64,000 bases of DNA from Agrostemma githago (lineage: Eukaryota > Streptophyta > Magnoliopsida > Caryophyllales > Caryophyllaceae): the NCBI GenBank assembly GCA_958450325.1, contig OY288242.1, forward strand, positions 65,611,562 to 65,675,561, in the 5' to 3' direction. The number at the start of each line of letters is the position of its first letter. Position 1 is the first letter of the stretch. Under the pieces are notes generated by a model, which was given only the letters and a program-made list of their open reading frames with translations, searched no databases and was not told the origin of the DNA. The position numbers and the translations under genes are program-made. This document shows positions 1 to 9,117 of this stretch, piece by piece.

Positions 1-127
1 TGACAAAAAAAAAGGAAAGACACAAAAGAAAATCTTTTTGATTTTTGTGAAATTTTTTCAAATTTTTAGGGTTTTAAAGATTTTTCAAAAAAACTACAGA
101 AATAAAACTAACTACGATAGAATATAG

Positions 128-167
128 CTCCCCCTCACTTAAATCGAGCAATGTCCTCATGCTCGAT
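128..167 (-). other. E1 AGGA-loop hairpin followed by polypurine-like tract
   Basis: On the element's sense (minus) strand a hairpin at 167-143 has arms ATCGAGCATG and CATTGCTCGAT around an AGGA loop, with one bulged T. It is followed directly by TTAAGTGAGGGGGAG (142-128). The same hairpin-plus-purine arrangement occurs twice in E8. The purine tract resembles the plus-strand priming tract used in reverse transcription, but the 3' LTR does not begin within the remaining bases, so that role is uncertain here. Confidence 0.6.
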
Positions 168-260
168 CGCAGTGTACGGAGACAAAAAAGAAAGGAAAAG
201 AAATTACGAAAATAAAGCTAAGAAATAAAAATGAAGCGAAGAAAAGGGTAGAATGTGTCC

Positions 261-485
261 GGCCAGAGTGTAGTCAAGTCACCATGGGCCGAGACGAGAA
301 AAGATATGGAAGGGGGGAGAAATAAAAAAGAAGGAAATAAAAGGAAATGGGAGGGGAGGACTAGGTGTAATCAAGTCACCTAGCCCGGATTCCGCCCAAA
401 TCTGACTAAATCCTACAAAAAGGGCGAAAATCTTTTAAATTTGGATTTTGAAATGACTCTTGATGTAGTCACGTCATCGAGAGTC
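261..485 (-). repeat. E1 set of three hairpins with a shared 9-nt loop
   Basis: Three inverted repeats have loops at 271-279 (tagtcaagt), 368-376 (taatcaagt) and 466-474 (tagtcacgt), spaced 97 and 98 bp. The stems are unrelated in sequence but still pair. The second is CTAGGTG with CACCTAG (361-383). The third is an 11-bp stem (455-465 with 475-485) with one G-T wobble. The first (261-290) is interrupted by an internal loop and a bulge. Conserved loops with stems that change together suggest an RNA structure. Confidence 0.6.
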
Positions 486-902
486 GGGAGCAACAATTAC
501 CAAGACCCCGAGGGCCACCATGACACAAATGATAAGGAGAAGGGGAATATACAAAGGGAGACAAGCAATAAAAGACGGAAAAGAAAGGATAGTCGTTAGC
601 AACTCACTTGCTCCATTGTCTCAATATCAATATAGGCACTTTTTCTTGTCTTCTTCGTTGTCATCCCACTTCAAACTTGATAATATCGCGTGGTTGAGGT
701 AGCAAGCTTGCAATGGCGTGAGGAGGTGGGATTTGATGTGAGGCTCGGTGTAAAGTGAAGAGGAAATGAGGTGAGGGTATGAAAATGAAGTATATGGGTC
801 ATATGATATGAGCAAGGATAGGTAGGGAGGTTGGGAGGGGGTATAAAATGGTTGGGTGGGCTCGAATGTTGAAGAAGAAGCATAAGGTGGAGTAGGGGAC
901 CA

Positions 903-1132
903 TCCTGGTCGGGATGGATGGTCCCGGTCGGGATGACACGCCCGTCCTGGTCAGGAAGCTCCCTTCCCGGTCGGGATGACACTCCAGAAGACCCAACTTT
1001 TGGCACCCTCATCCCGATCGAGATGACTCCTTCCCGGTCGGGATGGGTCATCCTTCCCGGTCGGGATGGGTCATCCTTCCCGGTCGGGATGGGTCATCCT
1101 TCCCGGTCGGGATGCACTCTTCTCGGCCGGGA
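903..1132. repeat. E1 internal array of TCCCGGTCGGGA palindromes
   Basis: Ten near-palindromic 12-mers of the form TCCCGGTCGGGA start at 903, 922, 945, 965, 1012, 1032, 1055, 1078, 1101 and 1121. From 1032 to 1113 they are embedded in a 23-bp tandem repeat. The same motif type occurs in the E1 LTR just upstream of its TATA box. A plus-strand TATA-like stretch (tataaaa, 847) lies about 55 bp before the array; whether it drives an antisense transcript is unknown. Confidence 0.75.
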
Positions 1133-1459
1133 AGAGTCTTCTAACCCTCAATAACTCCAAAAGCTTGTCCCAAGCTTCAAAAACCGACTCCCTTTCTCAC
1201 AATCCAAGCTCTAACAATAACCACTCCTCTCTAGGATTCATCTTCACTTCACACCTACAAGTAAGCTCAAACACATTCATCAAAATCCCTCCCTCACATC
1301 GCTCATCAAAATACCAAATCACAAGAATTTCACAAAACCTAAAAGAGTTACAAGAAAGAGATATATACAATAAGACGGTTCTTTTGGAACTCCGTCAAAC
1401 CAAAGGATGGTGCATTCTTCAATCATTTTTTCAACAACACTTGGCCAATTCCATCTCCA

Positions 1460-3763
1460 TCAAGGGCACGAAGAAACAAAATCGAAGGCTCTCGAGAAAT
1501 CTTCGATCAAGCTAGTGGAATACCAACCTCCACTCCAAGGATCATCACATCCTAACCTCGACGTTCCCGGGGCATCCCGATCTACTAAGTTCAAGGGCTT
1601 GAACTTGTACTTACGATCCTTCGGTATATACCCAAACGTCCATCTATCTTCATGTGGTCCCAAGGGAGGCTCATCTTTCTTCTTGCTTCTCAACTTGTCT
1701 TCAAAATCATGATACAGGCATTCATCCGCCCCAAACTCGGAATCATCATCCTCAATTCCATAGAAGTTGTTCTTCAAGATTTTACCTGACCCATCCCCTA
1801 GACCGATGTCTTTCACGGCGTGGATCATTTTAAAAGACTCATCATTAGTAGGCGAGGTGTTGCCTTGGAGGTCAAACACGAGCTTTTCTTCGCCTAACTC
1901 AAATGTGATCCTACCGTTCTTCACATCAATCGTAGCACCGGCGGTATGTAGAAATGGGCGCCCAAGGATAATGGGAGTGATAGCATCTTCCGGCATGTCA
2001 AGTACAAGGAAGTCGACCGGAATGAAGAACTTCCCGATTCTTATTGGCACATCTTCCAACACCCCCAAAGGTCGGTTGAGGGAACTATCGGCCATTTGGA
2101 GTGTAATGGAAGTACTCTTGAGCTCCTTCATCCCAAGTCGCTCACAAATGGAATAGGGAATGATGCTTACACTCGCACCCAAATCACATAGTGCTCTCTC
2201 AATCTTGAAGTTGCCTATGGTGCACGGGATCGAGAAACTACCCGGATCCTTCAACTTGGGAAGCGTAGAACCTTGAATAAGCTCGCTCACCACTCTTGTG
2301 AACGCTATGGTCTCTTCCTTGTCGACGGATCTCTTCCTAGCCAAGATTTCTTTCATGAATCTTCCATATGCCGGGATTTGGGTAAGTAGATCGGTAAAAA
2401 GGACACTTACATCCAATTTCTTCACAATGTTAAGGAACTTGTCATATTGGACATCCACCTTGGTCTTCATTTGCCTTGTTGGGAAAGGCAACTTAATATG
2501 AACCTTGTTTTGCTCAATAGGGGTGGACTTCTCAATTGACACTTTCCCTTTACCCTTGTCTTTTTCTTGAAGTGGGGGAAGCTTGTCTTCATGGGGTTTC
2601 TCAATCTCCCACAAAACTTGCTCCTCTATTGGATTTCCCAAGCTTGAATTATCTTGAAGTGGAGGTACAACCTCTTCCATTGGTTCTTGCTCATTAGGGG
2701 GTAAGGGGGAGTTATAGGATGAACCACTCCTCAAGGTAATAGCATTCACATGCTCAAATTTCGCTGTTTCATCTTGAGGAGGTAGTTGCCCCTTTTGCCT
2801 TGAAGAGCTACCCGAAGCAAGTTGAGCTATTTGGGTTTCGAGCATCTTCATATGAGCATCTCTTGCCAAGTTATCCCTTTGAAGTTGAGCAATAATTTCT
2901 TGTTGGGTTCTTTGTGTCTCCAATTGACTTCTTTGCATGTCCAACATTGACTTTTGCATGTCGAAATCTCGAGGAGGAGATTGTTGGTTATGAGGAGTGT
3001 TTGTAATGGCTAGAGGAATGCCATAATCATGAATAGGAGACCGACTCCTTTGCTTGCTTTCATGTTGAGTACCTTGAGATCCTTGTTGTTGTTGATGGTT
3101 CCCTTGGAACCCATGAGAGTTACCTTGATTAAGGCCTTGATTGTTACTTTGGTTGTAGTTATGGTGTCCTTGGGAGTGTTGGTTCCCTTGGAAACCACCT
3201 TGATTGAAGTTCCCTTGTTGGAACCCTTGATTGTTGTTGAAGGTACCTTGGTTATGTTGCTTGAAATTGTTGAATGGCCTTGGGTTGCCTATATAACCTT
3301 GATAGCTTTGATTGTTGTCCCTTAAGGGAGGTGACACATATGGACGGTGTTGTAGAGATTGTTGTTGGGGAATTTGATGGGAAGCTTGAAACATATGGGG
3401 GTAGGGGGCACCTTGCTTGAACGCTTGAAAGGCGTTCACTTGCTCAATACTACCACGACAATGTAAAGGCTCATGTCCCACTATCCCGCAAGTATCGCAT
3501 ATCCTATAATAAGATGTAGGAGATACAACTCCCAAAGCATTAACTTGTTGAATGGAATGTTGGTGGGAGGCATTTGCACTTTGACCTTGATCAAAATGGC
3601 TTTGGAGCTTCTTGTCAATAGATTCCATGTGGGTTTTTAGTTGAGCTCCAAGATCAATGTTTAGTTGTGTAATGGCATCGATCTCGTGCCTTCCTCCTCG
3701 ATTCGCCTTCCTAGGCCTTGAGTATTGAGAGTTGTGCACGCCATCTCCTCGATTCTTGACCAA
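1460..3763 (-). CDS. E1 gag C-terminal part fused to aspartic protease-like domain (767 aa)
   Basis: This open frame holds the nucleocapsid and protease region of an Athila-type polyprotein. A CX2CX4HX4C zinc knuckle lies at about residues 89-102 and should bind RNA. A long Gln/Asn/Gly-rich stretch (about 125-270) follows. Near residue 526 there is a retropepsin-like D-L-G-A motif, then LGRPFLH near 600, giving the usual two halves of a protease fold. The Leu at the second position of the active-site triplet differs from the usual DTG/DSG; the Athila element E3 has the same context. The frame stops with no RT after it. The true protein would begin further upstream (capsid, 3804-4627), which is now in other frames, so the ATG at 3763 is only the first Met of the open segment. 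Confidence 0.8.
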   Translation of the reverse strand: MVKNRGDGVHNSQYSRPRKANRGGRHEIDAITQLNIDLGAQLKTHMESIDKKLQSHFDQGQSANASHQHSIQQVNALGVVSPTSYYRICDTCGIVGHEPLHCRGSIEQVNAFQAFKQGAPYPHMFQASHQIPQQQSLQHRPYVSPPLRDNNQSYQGYIGNPRPFNNFKQHNQGTFNNNQGFQQGNFNQGGFQGNQHSQGHHNYNQSNNQGLNQGNSHGFQGNHQQQQGSQGTQHESKQRSRSPIHDYGIPLAITNTPHNQQSPPRDFDMQKSMLDMQRSQLETQRTQQEIIAQLQRDNLARDAHMKMLETQIAQLASGSSSRQKGQLPPQDETAKFEHVNAITLRSGSSYNSPLPPNEQEPMEEVVPPLQDNSSLGNPIEEQVLWEIEKPHEDKLPPLQEKDKGKGKVSIEKSTPIEQNKVHIKLPFPTRQMKTKVDVQYDKFLNIVKKLDVSVLFTDLLTQIPAYGRFMKEILARKRSVDKEETIAFTRVVSELIQGSTLPKLKDPGSFSIPCTIGNFKIERALCDLGASVSIIPYSICERLGMKELKSTSITLQMADSSLNRPLGVLEDVPIRIGKFFIPVDFLVLDMPEDAITPIILGRPFLHTAGATIDVKNGRITFELGEEKLVFDLQGNTSPTNDESFKMIHAVKDIGLGDGSGKILKNNFYGIEDDDSEFGADECLYHDFEDKLRSKKKDEPPLGPHEDRWTFGYIPKDRKYKFKPLNLVDRDAPGTSRLGCDDPWSGGWYSTSLIEDFSRAFDFVSSCP

Positions 3764-3803
3764 GTTTGGTCATCATCCACCTCGGTAAACCTTCCATTCG
3801 ATC

Positions 3804-4627
3804 CTATATTGAGTATGGCCCTTGAGTCTTCCAAAATTGTTGAACAAGGAACCATTGTGATAAACCATGGTGAGGACAAGAGCGGATCAAGGCTTTGAAT
3901 CTTTCCCACGCTTCGTAGAGGCTTTCTTCATCACGTTGTTGGAATCCCGTGATAGAGGCTCTCAATAGATTTGTATTCTCCGGGGGATAAAATTGTTGGT
4001 AGAAAGCTAAGGCTAGCTTCTTCCAAGTATCAATACCAAGAGTCGCCTTATCTAACCCTTTGAACCATTGCTTTGCTTTACCGATCAAAGAGAAGGAAAT
4101 AATACCCACCGGATTTGGTCTTGGGTTATTCCCGTTTGTGAGATAGCATCGCAATAATCCGAAAAGGTTTCCATATGTTGATGAGGATCTTCGGTTGGTA
4201 ATCCACTAAATTGACTTCTTTCGACCAATTAGATGAATTGCGTTTTTGACACAAAATTGCCGATATATGCCTCCGGTAAAGCGGTTGGACCGGGCAAAAC
4301 GTCTTCCGTAAAGGTTGAATGAGAAGAGAACTTAGGCATTATTGGATATGCGGGAGAGGACGGTGTAGATGGCGTTGATGTAGATGTTTAAGGAGAACTT
4401 GGTTGAGAGGAATGATTCAAAGAAGTACCAAAGGGATTTATGAAGATTCCTTCGGTATTGCCTTGAGGTTGCTCGATAAAGTCGGATCCTTGGGCTTGTT
4501 CTTCGGTGGTATTGCTAGCACTTGGTTGAGAGATTCTAACCCGGTCAATCGTCCGTTGGCGAAAGGCTCTAAAGAGTCTTTCCGGCTCTGGATTGAAGAG
4601 AAAGAAATCGCCTCCCCTCCTAGGCAT
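3804..4627 (-). pseudogene. E1 gag N-terminus and capsid fragments
   Basis: The gag start (4627, MPRRGGDFFLF...) resembles the E3 gag start in its early FxPEPE motif. It ends at a stop at 4388. The capsid core resumes at about 4154 with the plant Retrotrans_gag signature (WFKGLD, YPPENTN, EAWERFKALIRSCPHH). It changes frame again near 3830 before joining the zinc-knuckle frame. Capsid protein would form the virus-like particle that packages element RNA. The breaks mean this copy cannot make full-length Gag. Confidence 0.8.
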
Positions 4628-4834
4628 ACACTACACACTCAAACAAACGTTAGAACGCCTAGTGCTTTATGGGCACTAGGCAAAGACAATAAACGAACAC
4701 TACCCAAGACAAAGAGAAAAAGAAGCTAAAGAAACTAAGAAAAAACCTACACAATATGCACAAGAGATAGAAGAAGAGCACAAGAAGGGTAACTAAGTCA
4801 AGCTAATAAGCAAACTAAGTCTAAACATGCACCG
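4628..4834 (-). other. E1 untranslated leader
   Basis: About 200 bp between the primer-binding site and the gag start. It is A-rich on the plus strand and has no open frame of note. Confidence 0.6.
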
Positions 4835-4852
4835 TCCCCGGCAACGGCGCCA
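4835..4852 (-). promoter_or_regulatory. E1 primer-binding site (tRNA-Asp type)
   Basis: On the minus strand this reads TGGCGCCGTTGCCGGGGA, the complement of the 3' end of plant tRNA-Asp(GTC) as I know it. It lies 3 bp inside the 5' LTR, as expected for minus-strand priming. Confidence 0.9.
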
Positions 4853-5948
4853 AATTGAAGGTAGGGATTTGCCGTGGGTCCCCACCGATCAATATATATC
4901 CAACTAATCCCTACGGTAGCTAGGGTAAGTCGGGTCATGTCCACGGAGACGGTTATAGGTGTCTAGACTAGGTCTACCTAGAAACAAGGCCAAGTCACAC
5001 AAACAAACACAAAGAAGACGATAATTGACAAACTATGATGGTTGAAGAGGTATGAACTAGACTAACAATGAACTAGCTATAACAAGAACTAATGAACAAT
5101 TAAAGACTAAGGAGACTATTAAACTAGAGAAGATGGATAAAGTGGTAGAGAAATCAAATATTGGGAAAGAGTAGGGTTAGGTCGGGTTCATAAATGTAGT
5201 AGGATGGTTGGGTAATCAAGGGTGTAGGTGCCACTTAGTTACTAAGGTCGGTTTGCGCTCTCGCGCCAAAGCCAAAGTCCGCACTCTCGTGTCTAAGACT
5301 AGACCCAAACATTCATGCTAGATACTACTCAAAACACAAACATTCAACCACAAATCGAATACACCATGAGAAGATAAGAACAAGTATGAGAAGCATTGAC
5401 CACTACTACCCACACAAGCAATACAACAAACACATAGTGTGCTCAATAAGTGACTAGCAACAAAGGAATCACCTTTACCCACAATTAAACCCTAATCACC
5501 CATAATCCAAACTTAATCCCCCTACTAACCCCACAAGGAATCTACTCACTCATAATGGAATCTAAACTAAGACTAACAAGAGATATAGACCTAATAATCA
5601 AAACATCCATAATGAACAAACAAGAACAATGAACAATATGTAAAGATTAAAACTTGATGAATAAACAAAGAACAAGAGAAAAGAGATTATACCAACTACA
5701 AGAGGATGAAAAAGATGAGAACTTGAATTAATAAGAAACCCAAACAAATCTCCAAGGTTGTCAAGCTTAGAAGAGTCTTCAAGAATCTCCTTAATACAAG
5801 ACTAATTACTAGATTAAACAAAGATTAACTAAAGATTAAAAGAAGATTAAACTAATGAAGAGGAACACTAAATATAGGGTTTGAATGTTGTAGAGAGGCC
5901 TAAGAGAGTCTAGGGTAATGTAAGATATTTAAACAATACAAGGGGGAA

Positions 5949-5959
5949 GTATTTATAAG
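5949..5959 (-). promoter_or_regulatory. E1 LTR TATA box
   Basis: The minus strand reads CTTATAAATAC, a good plant TATA box. It lies about 540 bp from the start of the LTR and about 55 bp downstream of the nearest palindrome. Confidence 0.7.
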
Positions 5960-6012
5960 GTTACAAGAATGAAAGAGGAGAAAAGAATAAGTTGCGTGCT
6001 GCAGCTCACTCA

Positions 6013-6156
6013 TCCCGCCCGGGACGGAACGGTCCCGCCCGGGACGAGATGGTCTCGACCGGGACGAAGTGCTTCTCGGCCGAGACGGGTCCAAAACAGT
6101 GGCCTGCTCAATTGTGCACTCCTTCCCGGTCGGGAAGGCCACTATCCCGCCCGGGA
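6013..6156 (-). promoter_or_regulatory. E1 LTR palindrome cluster upstream of TATA
   Basis: Six 12-bp motifs start at 6013, 6033, 6053, 6074, 6124 and 6145: variants of TCCCG(C/G)(C/T)CGGGA, with TCTCGGCCGAGA perfectly palindromic at 6074. Spacing is 20-21 bp within groups and 71 bp from group to group (6053 to 6124, 6074 to 6145). The position just upstream of the TATA box suggests binding sites for a dimeric factor. Confidence 0.75.
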
Positions 6157-6495
6157 AGGGTCTATATGCCTCCATTATAGCCTCTAAGGTCCCTCCTTGC
6201 TTCTCATAGTCTTCTCATCGATTCTTGGGGCTCGGGATTGAGTCTAAGTGGCTCGGGACTGGGTCCCAAGGTCTCGGGATCAAATCCAAGGCACCGAGTG
6301 ATCGTTCCTTCTCTTCGTTGGCTCCAAAAGCGTATGAAACGAGTCGGAATCGTTCCAATTCTCCATGTATGATCTTGGGGACCTAAAATGAACTAGAAGA
6401 AGCATGAGTAGCCCATAAACCGCTCCAAAGAGCGGTTCCACAAGGAAAACGGGACCAAAACACAACAAATTAGGCACTACAAACTACACTTATCA

Positions 6496-6790
6496 TTGAC
6501 TGGTGCGTGCCTCTGTTAGGCGTCATATTTCTTGACGTACTCTATGGCATATTTGCGCATTGTCGGCCAGTAGTAGCCCTGGCGGAGTGCCTTGTTGGAT
6601 AGACTCTTGCCCCCTGCATGATTTCCACATTCACCATTGTGGAGGTCATGCATAACAGTTTCCGCCTCTTCCTGGCCCAGGCACCTTAAGTATGGTCCAG
6701 CGGTCGATCTTTTGAACAGGATGCCATCAATGAGGGTGTACTTTGATGCCATCATCTTAAAGCGCCTGATTTCTTTCTTGTCTGCTAGCA
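6496..6790 (-). pseudogene. E2 integrase N-terminal zinc-binding region, truncated
   Basis: The segment carries the conserved start of Ty3/gypsy integrase: LIDGILFKRS, then a His-Cys zinc-binding domain with the HDLHNGECGNHAGG and GYYWPT motifs. It breaks off at a stop near 6516 where a zinc-ligand Cys would follow, and E1 begins at 6495. The catalytic core is missing. The matching E4 copy (29998-30315) continues further. Confidence 0.85.
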
Positions 6791-6806
6791 GGATGTCGTC
6801 CTGTAA

Positions 6807-7361
6807 TCATTCTTGGTAGGGCTTCCTCCAGTCTGAAATCTCCCCCTGATTTGTGGTGGTACTAAATACTCCTGCCTCTCGCAGCCACCGGGTCCTGTCT
6901 TTGCCTCCTCCAGATGCTTCTTGATTTTTCTGGGTTGCTGGCTCCAGGACGTGGATGATGGGTATGGTGGAGACTGTCCCAGGCTTGAATGTTGCCCCCA
7001 GGGTGGCTATGGCATTTGCTTCTGCATTCTGGTCCCTTGGGATCTGACTGACTGAAAAGGCTACAAATCTGAGGGACAAGTCTCTTGCTACTTCAAGGTA
7101 TGCCATCATTTTTGAGTCCTTTGCTGCATACGAGCCGTTCATGTGGTTGACTATTAGCTGGGAGTCACTGTACACTTCCAGGCGCTTGATTTTGAGATCG
7201 AAGGCCAGCTGGAGGCCTAAGATCAGAGCTTCATATTCTGCCTCGTTGTTTGTTGTCCGGAACTCGCATCGTACTGCCTGAACTATGAGATCCCCCTGAG
7301 GTGACTTGAGAACTAGTCTTGCTCCAGATCCTCTCATGTTGGAGGCATCTACATTCAGCTC
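6807..7361 (-). pseudogene. E2 second RNase H (aRNH) domain
   Basis: An open stretch of 176 codons contains TTNNEAEYEALILGL, YSDSQLIVNHMNG and IPRDQNAEANAIA. These are the signature blocks of the archaeal-type RNase H acquired by the Tat lineage, with the usual acidic residues (E in NEAEYEA, D in SDSQ, D in RDQN). The D-x-G-A-S start of the domain lies in the adjoining frame near 7350. This domain follows the normal RNase H and is thought to help remove the RNA strand during reverse transcription. Confidence 0.85.
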
Positions 7362-8650
7362 TCACACCTGTTCGCCCTTGTCTTCTTCCAGGATAAAGAC
7401 GTCTTTCTCCACTTGGGAGTGTAGTGCTGGGCTGAAGTCGGATACGAAGTCTGCTAGCGCCTGGGACTTTATTGCTGTTCTGGAGACGAACTTCAGGTCA
7501 AAGCCACATTGGTGTATGGACCACTTGGCCATCCTTCCTGACAACTCGGGCTTTCTCATAATAGTTTTTAGTGGATAGTTTGTTATTACAGAAATAGCAT
7601 GTGACTCGAAATAAGGTCGCAGTTTATAGGAAGCTGTAACAAGTGCTAGTACAAGTTTTTCAAGAGACGTGTACCTGGTCTTTGCAGGAAGCAGAGACTT
7701 ACTGAAATAATATACTGGATGTTGTGCTCCTTCGTGCTCTCGTACTAATACTGCGCTGACTGCTACCTCGGTTACTGATAGATACAGGAGGAGTGGTTCC
7801 CCAGGTTCTGGTTTTGACAGTAGAGGTGGAGTGCTGAGGTAGTGCTTCAGCTCGCTGAACGCCTTCTCGTGCTCTACTGTCCAATCAAACCTTTGGGCCT
7901 TCTTCAGTATATCATAGAATAGTCTGCACCAATCTGAGGATCTGGATATGAATCTGTTTAGAGGAACGATTCTTTCGGTCAGGCGTGGTACGTCTTTAGG
8001 TTTCTGCGGGGACTCCAGCTGAAGGATGGCTTTGATCTGCTCCGTGCTGGCTTCGATTCCTCTTTGGGTGACCATGTACCCCAGAAACTTCCCACACGAT
8101 ACTCCAAATGTGCACTTTGAAGGATTCAACTTCATCTTATATTCCCTCAAGGTGTTGAAGGTGTCTTCCAAGTGCGTTGTATGTTGTGAAGCTTGCTTTG
8201 ACTTGACGACCATATCGTCAATATATACCTCCATCGTGTCCCCAATCTGCCTCTTGAACATCTTGTTGACTAGTCTCTGGTAGGTGGAACCTGCATTCTT
8301 TAAACCAAAAGGCATAACATTGTAACAATAGATACCTCTCTCAGACCTGAATGCTATCTTCTCCTGGTCGCTGGATGCATCTTGATCTGGTTGTAACCAC
8401 TCCATGCATCAAGGAAAGTTAACATCTCATGCCCTGCTGTAGCATCTACCATGGCATCTACATGTGGCAGAGGGAATGGATCTTTCGGGCATGCTCTGTT
8501 TAAGGCGGTAAAATCGACACACACCCTCCACTTGCCATTCTTCTTTGGGACCACCACCACGTTAGACAACCACTCTGGATACTTCACCTCCCTGATTTTT
8601 CCAGCAGCCAGCAGATTGTCTACCTCCTGGGTTATGACTTGATTTCTTTC
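7362..8650 (-). pseudogene. E2 reverse transcriptase and RNase H
   Basis: The RT blocks are present in order: WRVCVDFTALNRACPKD (near 8540), FLDAWSGYNQIKM (near 8430), MPFGLKNAGSTYQRLVNKMF (near 8310) and the catalytic YIDDMVVKSK (near 8220). RNase H follows with AVSAVLVREHEGAQHPVYYFSKSL. The frame shifts at about 8360-8410, where the fingers and palm parts are in different frames. Overall this is a decayed pol. Confidence 0.9.
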
Positions 8651-9117
8651 TAGGGAAAACTTCCTCCTCTTCTACTGGATTGGCTTGTAGCTGGGATCCA
8701 CACTTAGCCTGTGGGTTATAATGCTAGGGTCTATACCTACCATATCATCATGTGACCAAGCAAAACAATTCATTTTGGTCTTTAATAAATCAATGAGGTT
8801 TTGGCGGATACTACCTGTACACTATGATCCAATTAACATTTTTCGCTCTGGGTGTTGCTTGTCCAAGTTGACTTCATCTACCTCCGCCTGAGGTGGCTCG
8901 ACGTACCCCTGCAGAGGCAGGTGAAGGCTCTGTAATTGCTATGCTAGGGGACTCGCCGTCTTCTTAAGGGCTATCCTATAGCAATCCTTGGCCTCTCCTT
9001 GGTCTCCACTGATCTTCTGCACTTCCCAGGGTGTAGGGAACTTTAGACACTGGTGGTAGGTGGAGGTGATTGCCTTCATTTCATGGATCCAAGGCCTTCC
9101 TAGAATCACGTTTTAGG
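8651..9117 (-). pseudogene. E2 protease end and RT linker
   Basis: Translation of the minus strand in several frames matches the E4 region 47791-48170: a GRPWIHEM protease tail, then the CFAWSHDDMVGIDPSIITH linker that precedes RT in Tat elements. Several stops interrupt it. It ends where E3's LTR begins; ttagg (9113-9117) is the expected TSD half. Confidence 0.75.

Larger units (their letters stand above)
1..6495 (-). mobile_element. E1: Athila-like gag-protease-only LTR retrotransposon, 3' end off window
   Basis: The element reads right to left: 5' LTR (4856-6495), tRNA-Asp-type PBS, leader, gag-protease, then about 1.4 kb without pol. No reverse transcriptase, RNase H or integrase motif appears between the protease and position 1. 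This makes it a non-autonomous derivative that would need enzymes in trans. It interrupts the integrase region of E2 at 6495/6496; the adjacent ttgac (6496-6500) is the expected half of a TSD whose partner lies outside the window. The stretch 486-902 and 1133-1459 shows no credible gene. The 3' LTR is not seen, so total length is unknown. Confidence 0.85.
4856..6495 (-). repeat. E1 5' LTR (1640 bp)
   Basis: On the minus strand the LTR starts TGATAAGTGTAG at 6495 and ends CCTACCTTCA at 4856, next to the PBS. U3 holds six palindromes (6013-6156) and a TATA box (5949-5959). The rest is AT-rich and non-coding. The partner LTR is outside the window, so age cannot be estimated. Confidence 0.9.
6496..9117 (-). 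mobile_element. E2: Tat-lineage LTR retrotransposon fragment
   Basis: A 2.6-kb piece of pol read right to left: protease end, RT, RNase H, aRNH, integrase start. It matches E4 closely along its whole length (compare 6516-6755 with 30076-30315, and 9000-9116 with 48050-48166). E2 is cut on the left by E1 and on the right by E3, whose LTR begins at 9118. Its LTRs and gag lie outside the window. It is the oldest recognisable layer of the nest. Confidence 0.9.

Noticed and set aside
1032..1132. CRISPR-like or minisatellite coding repeat
   Set aside because: A 23-bp direct tandem repeat without unique spacers; the ORFs through it are a by-product of the repeat.
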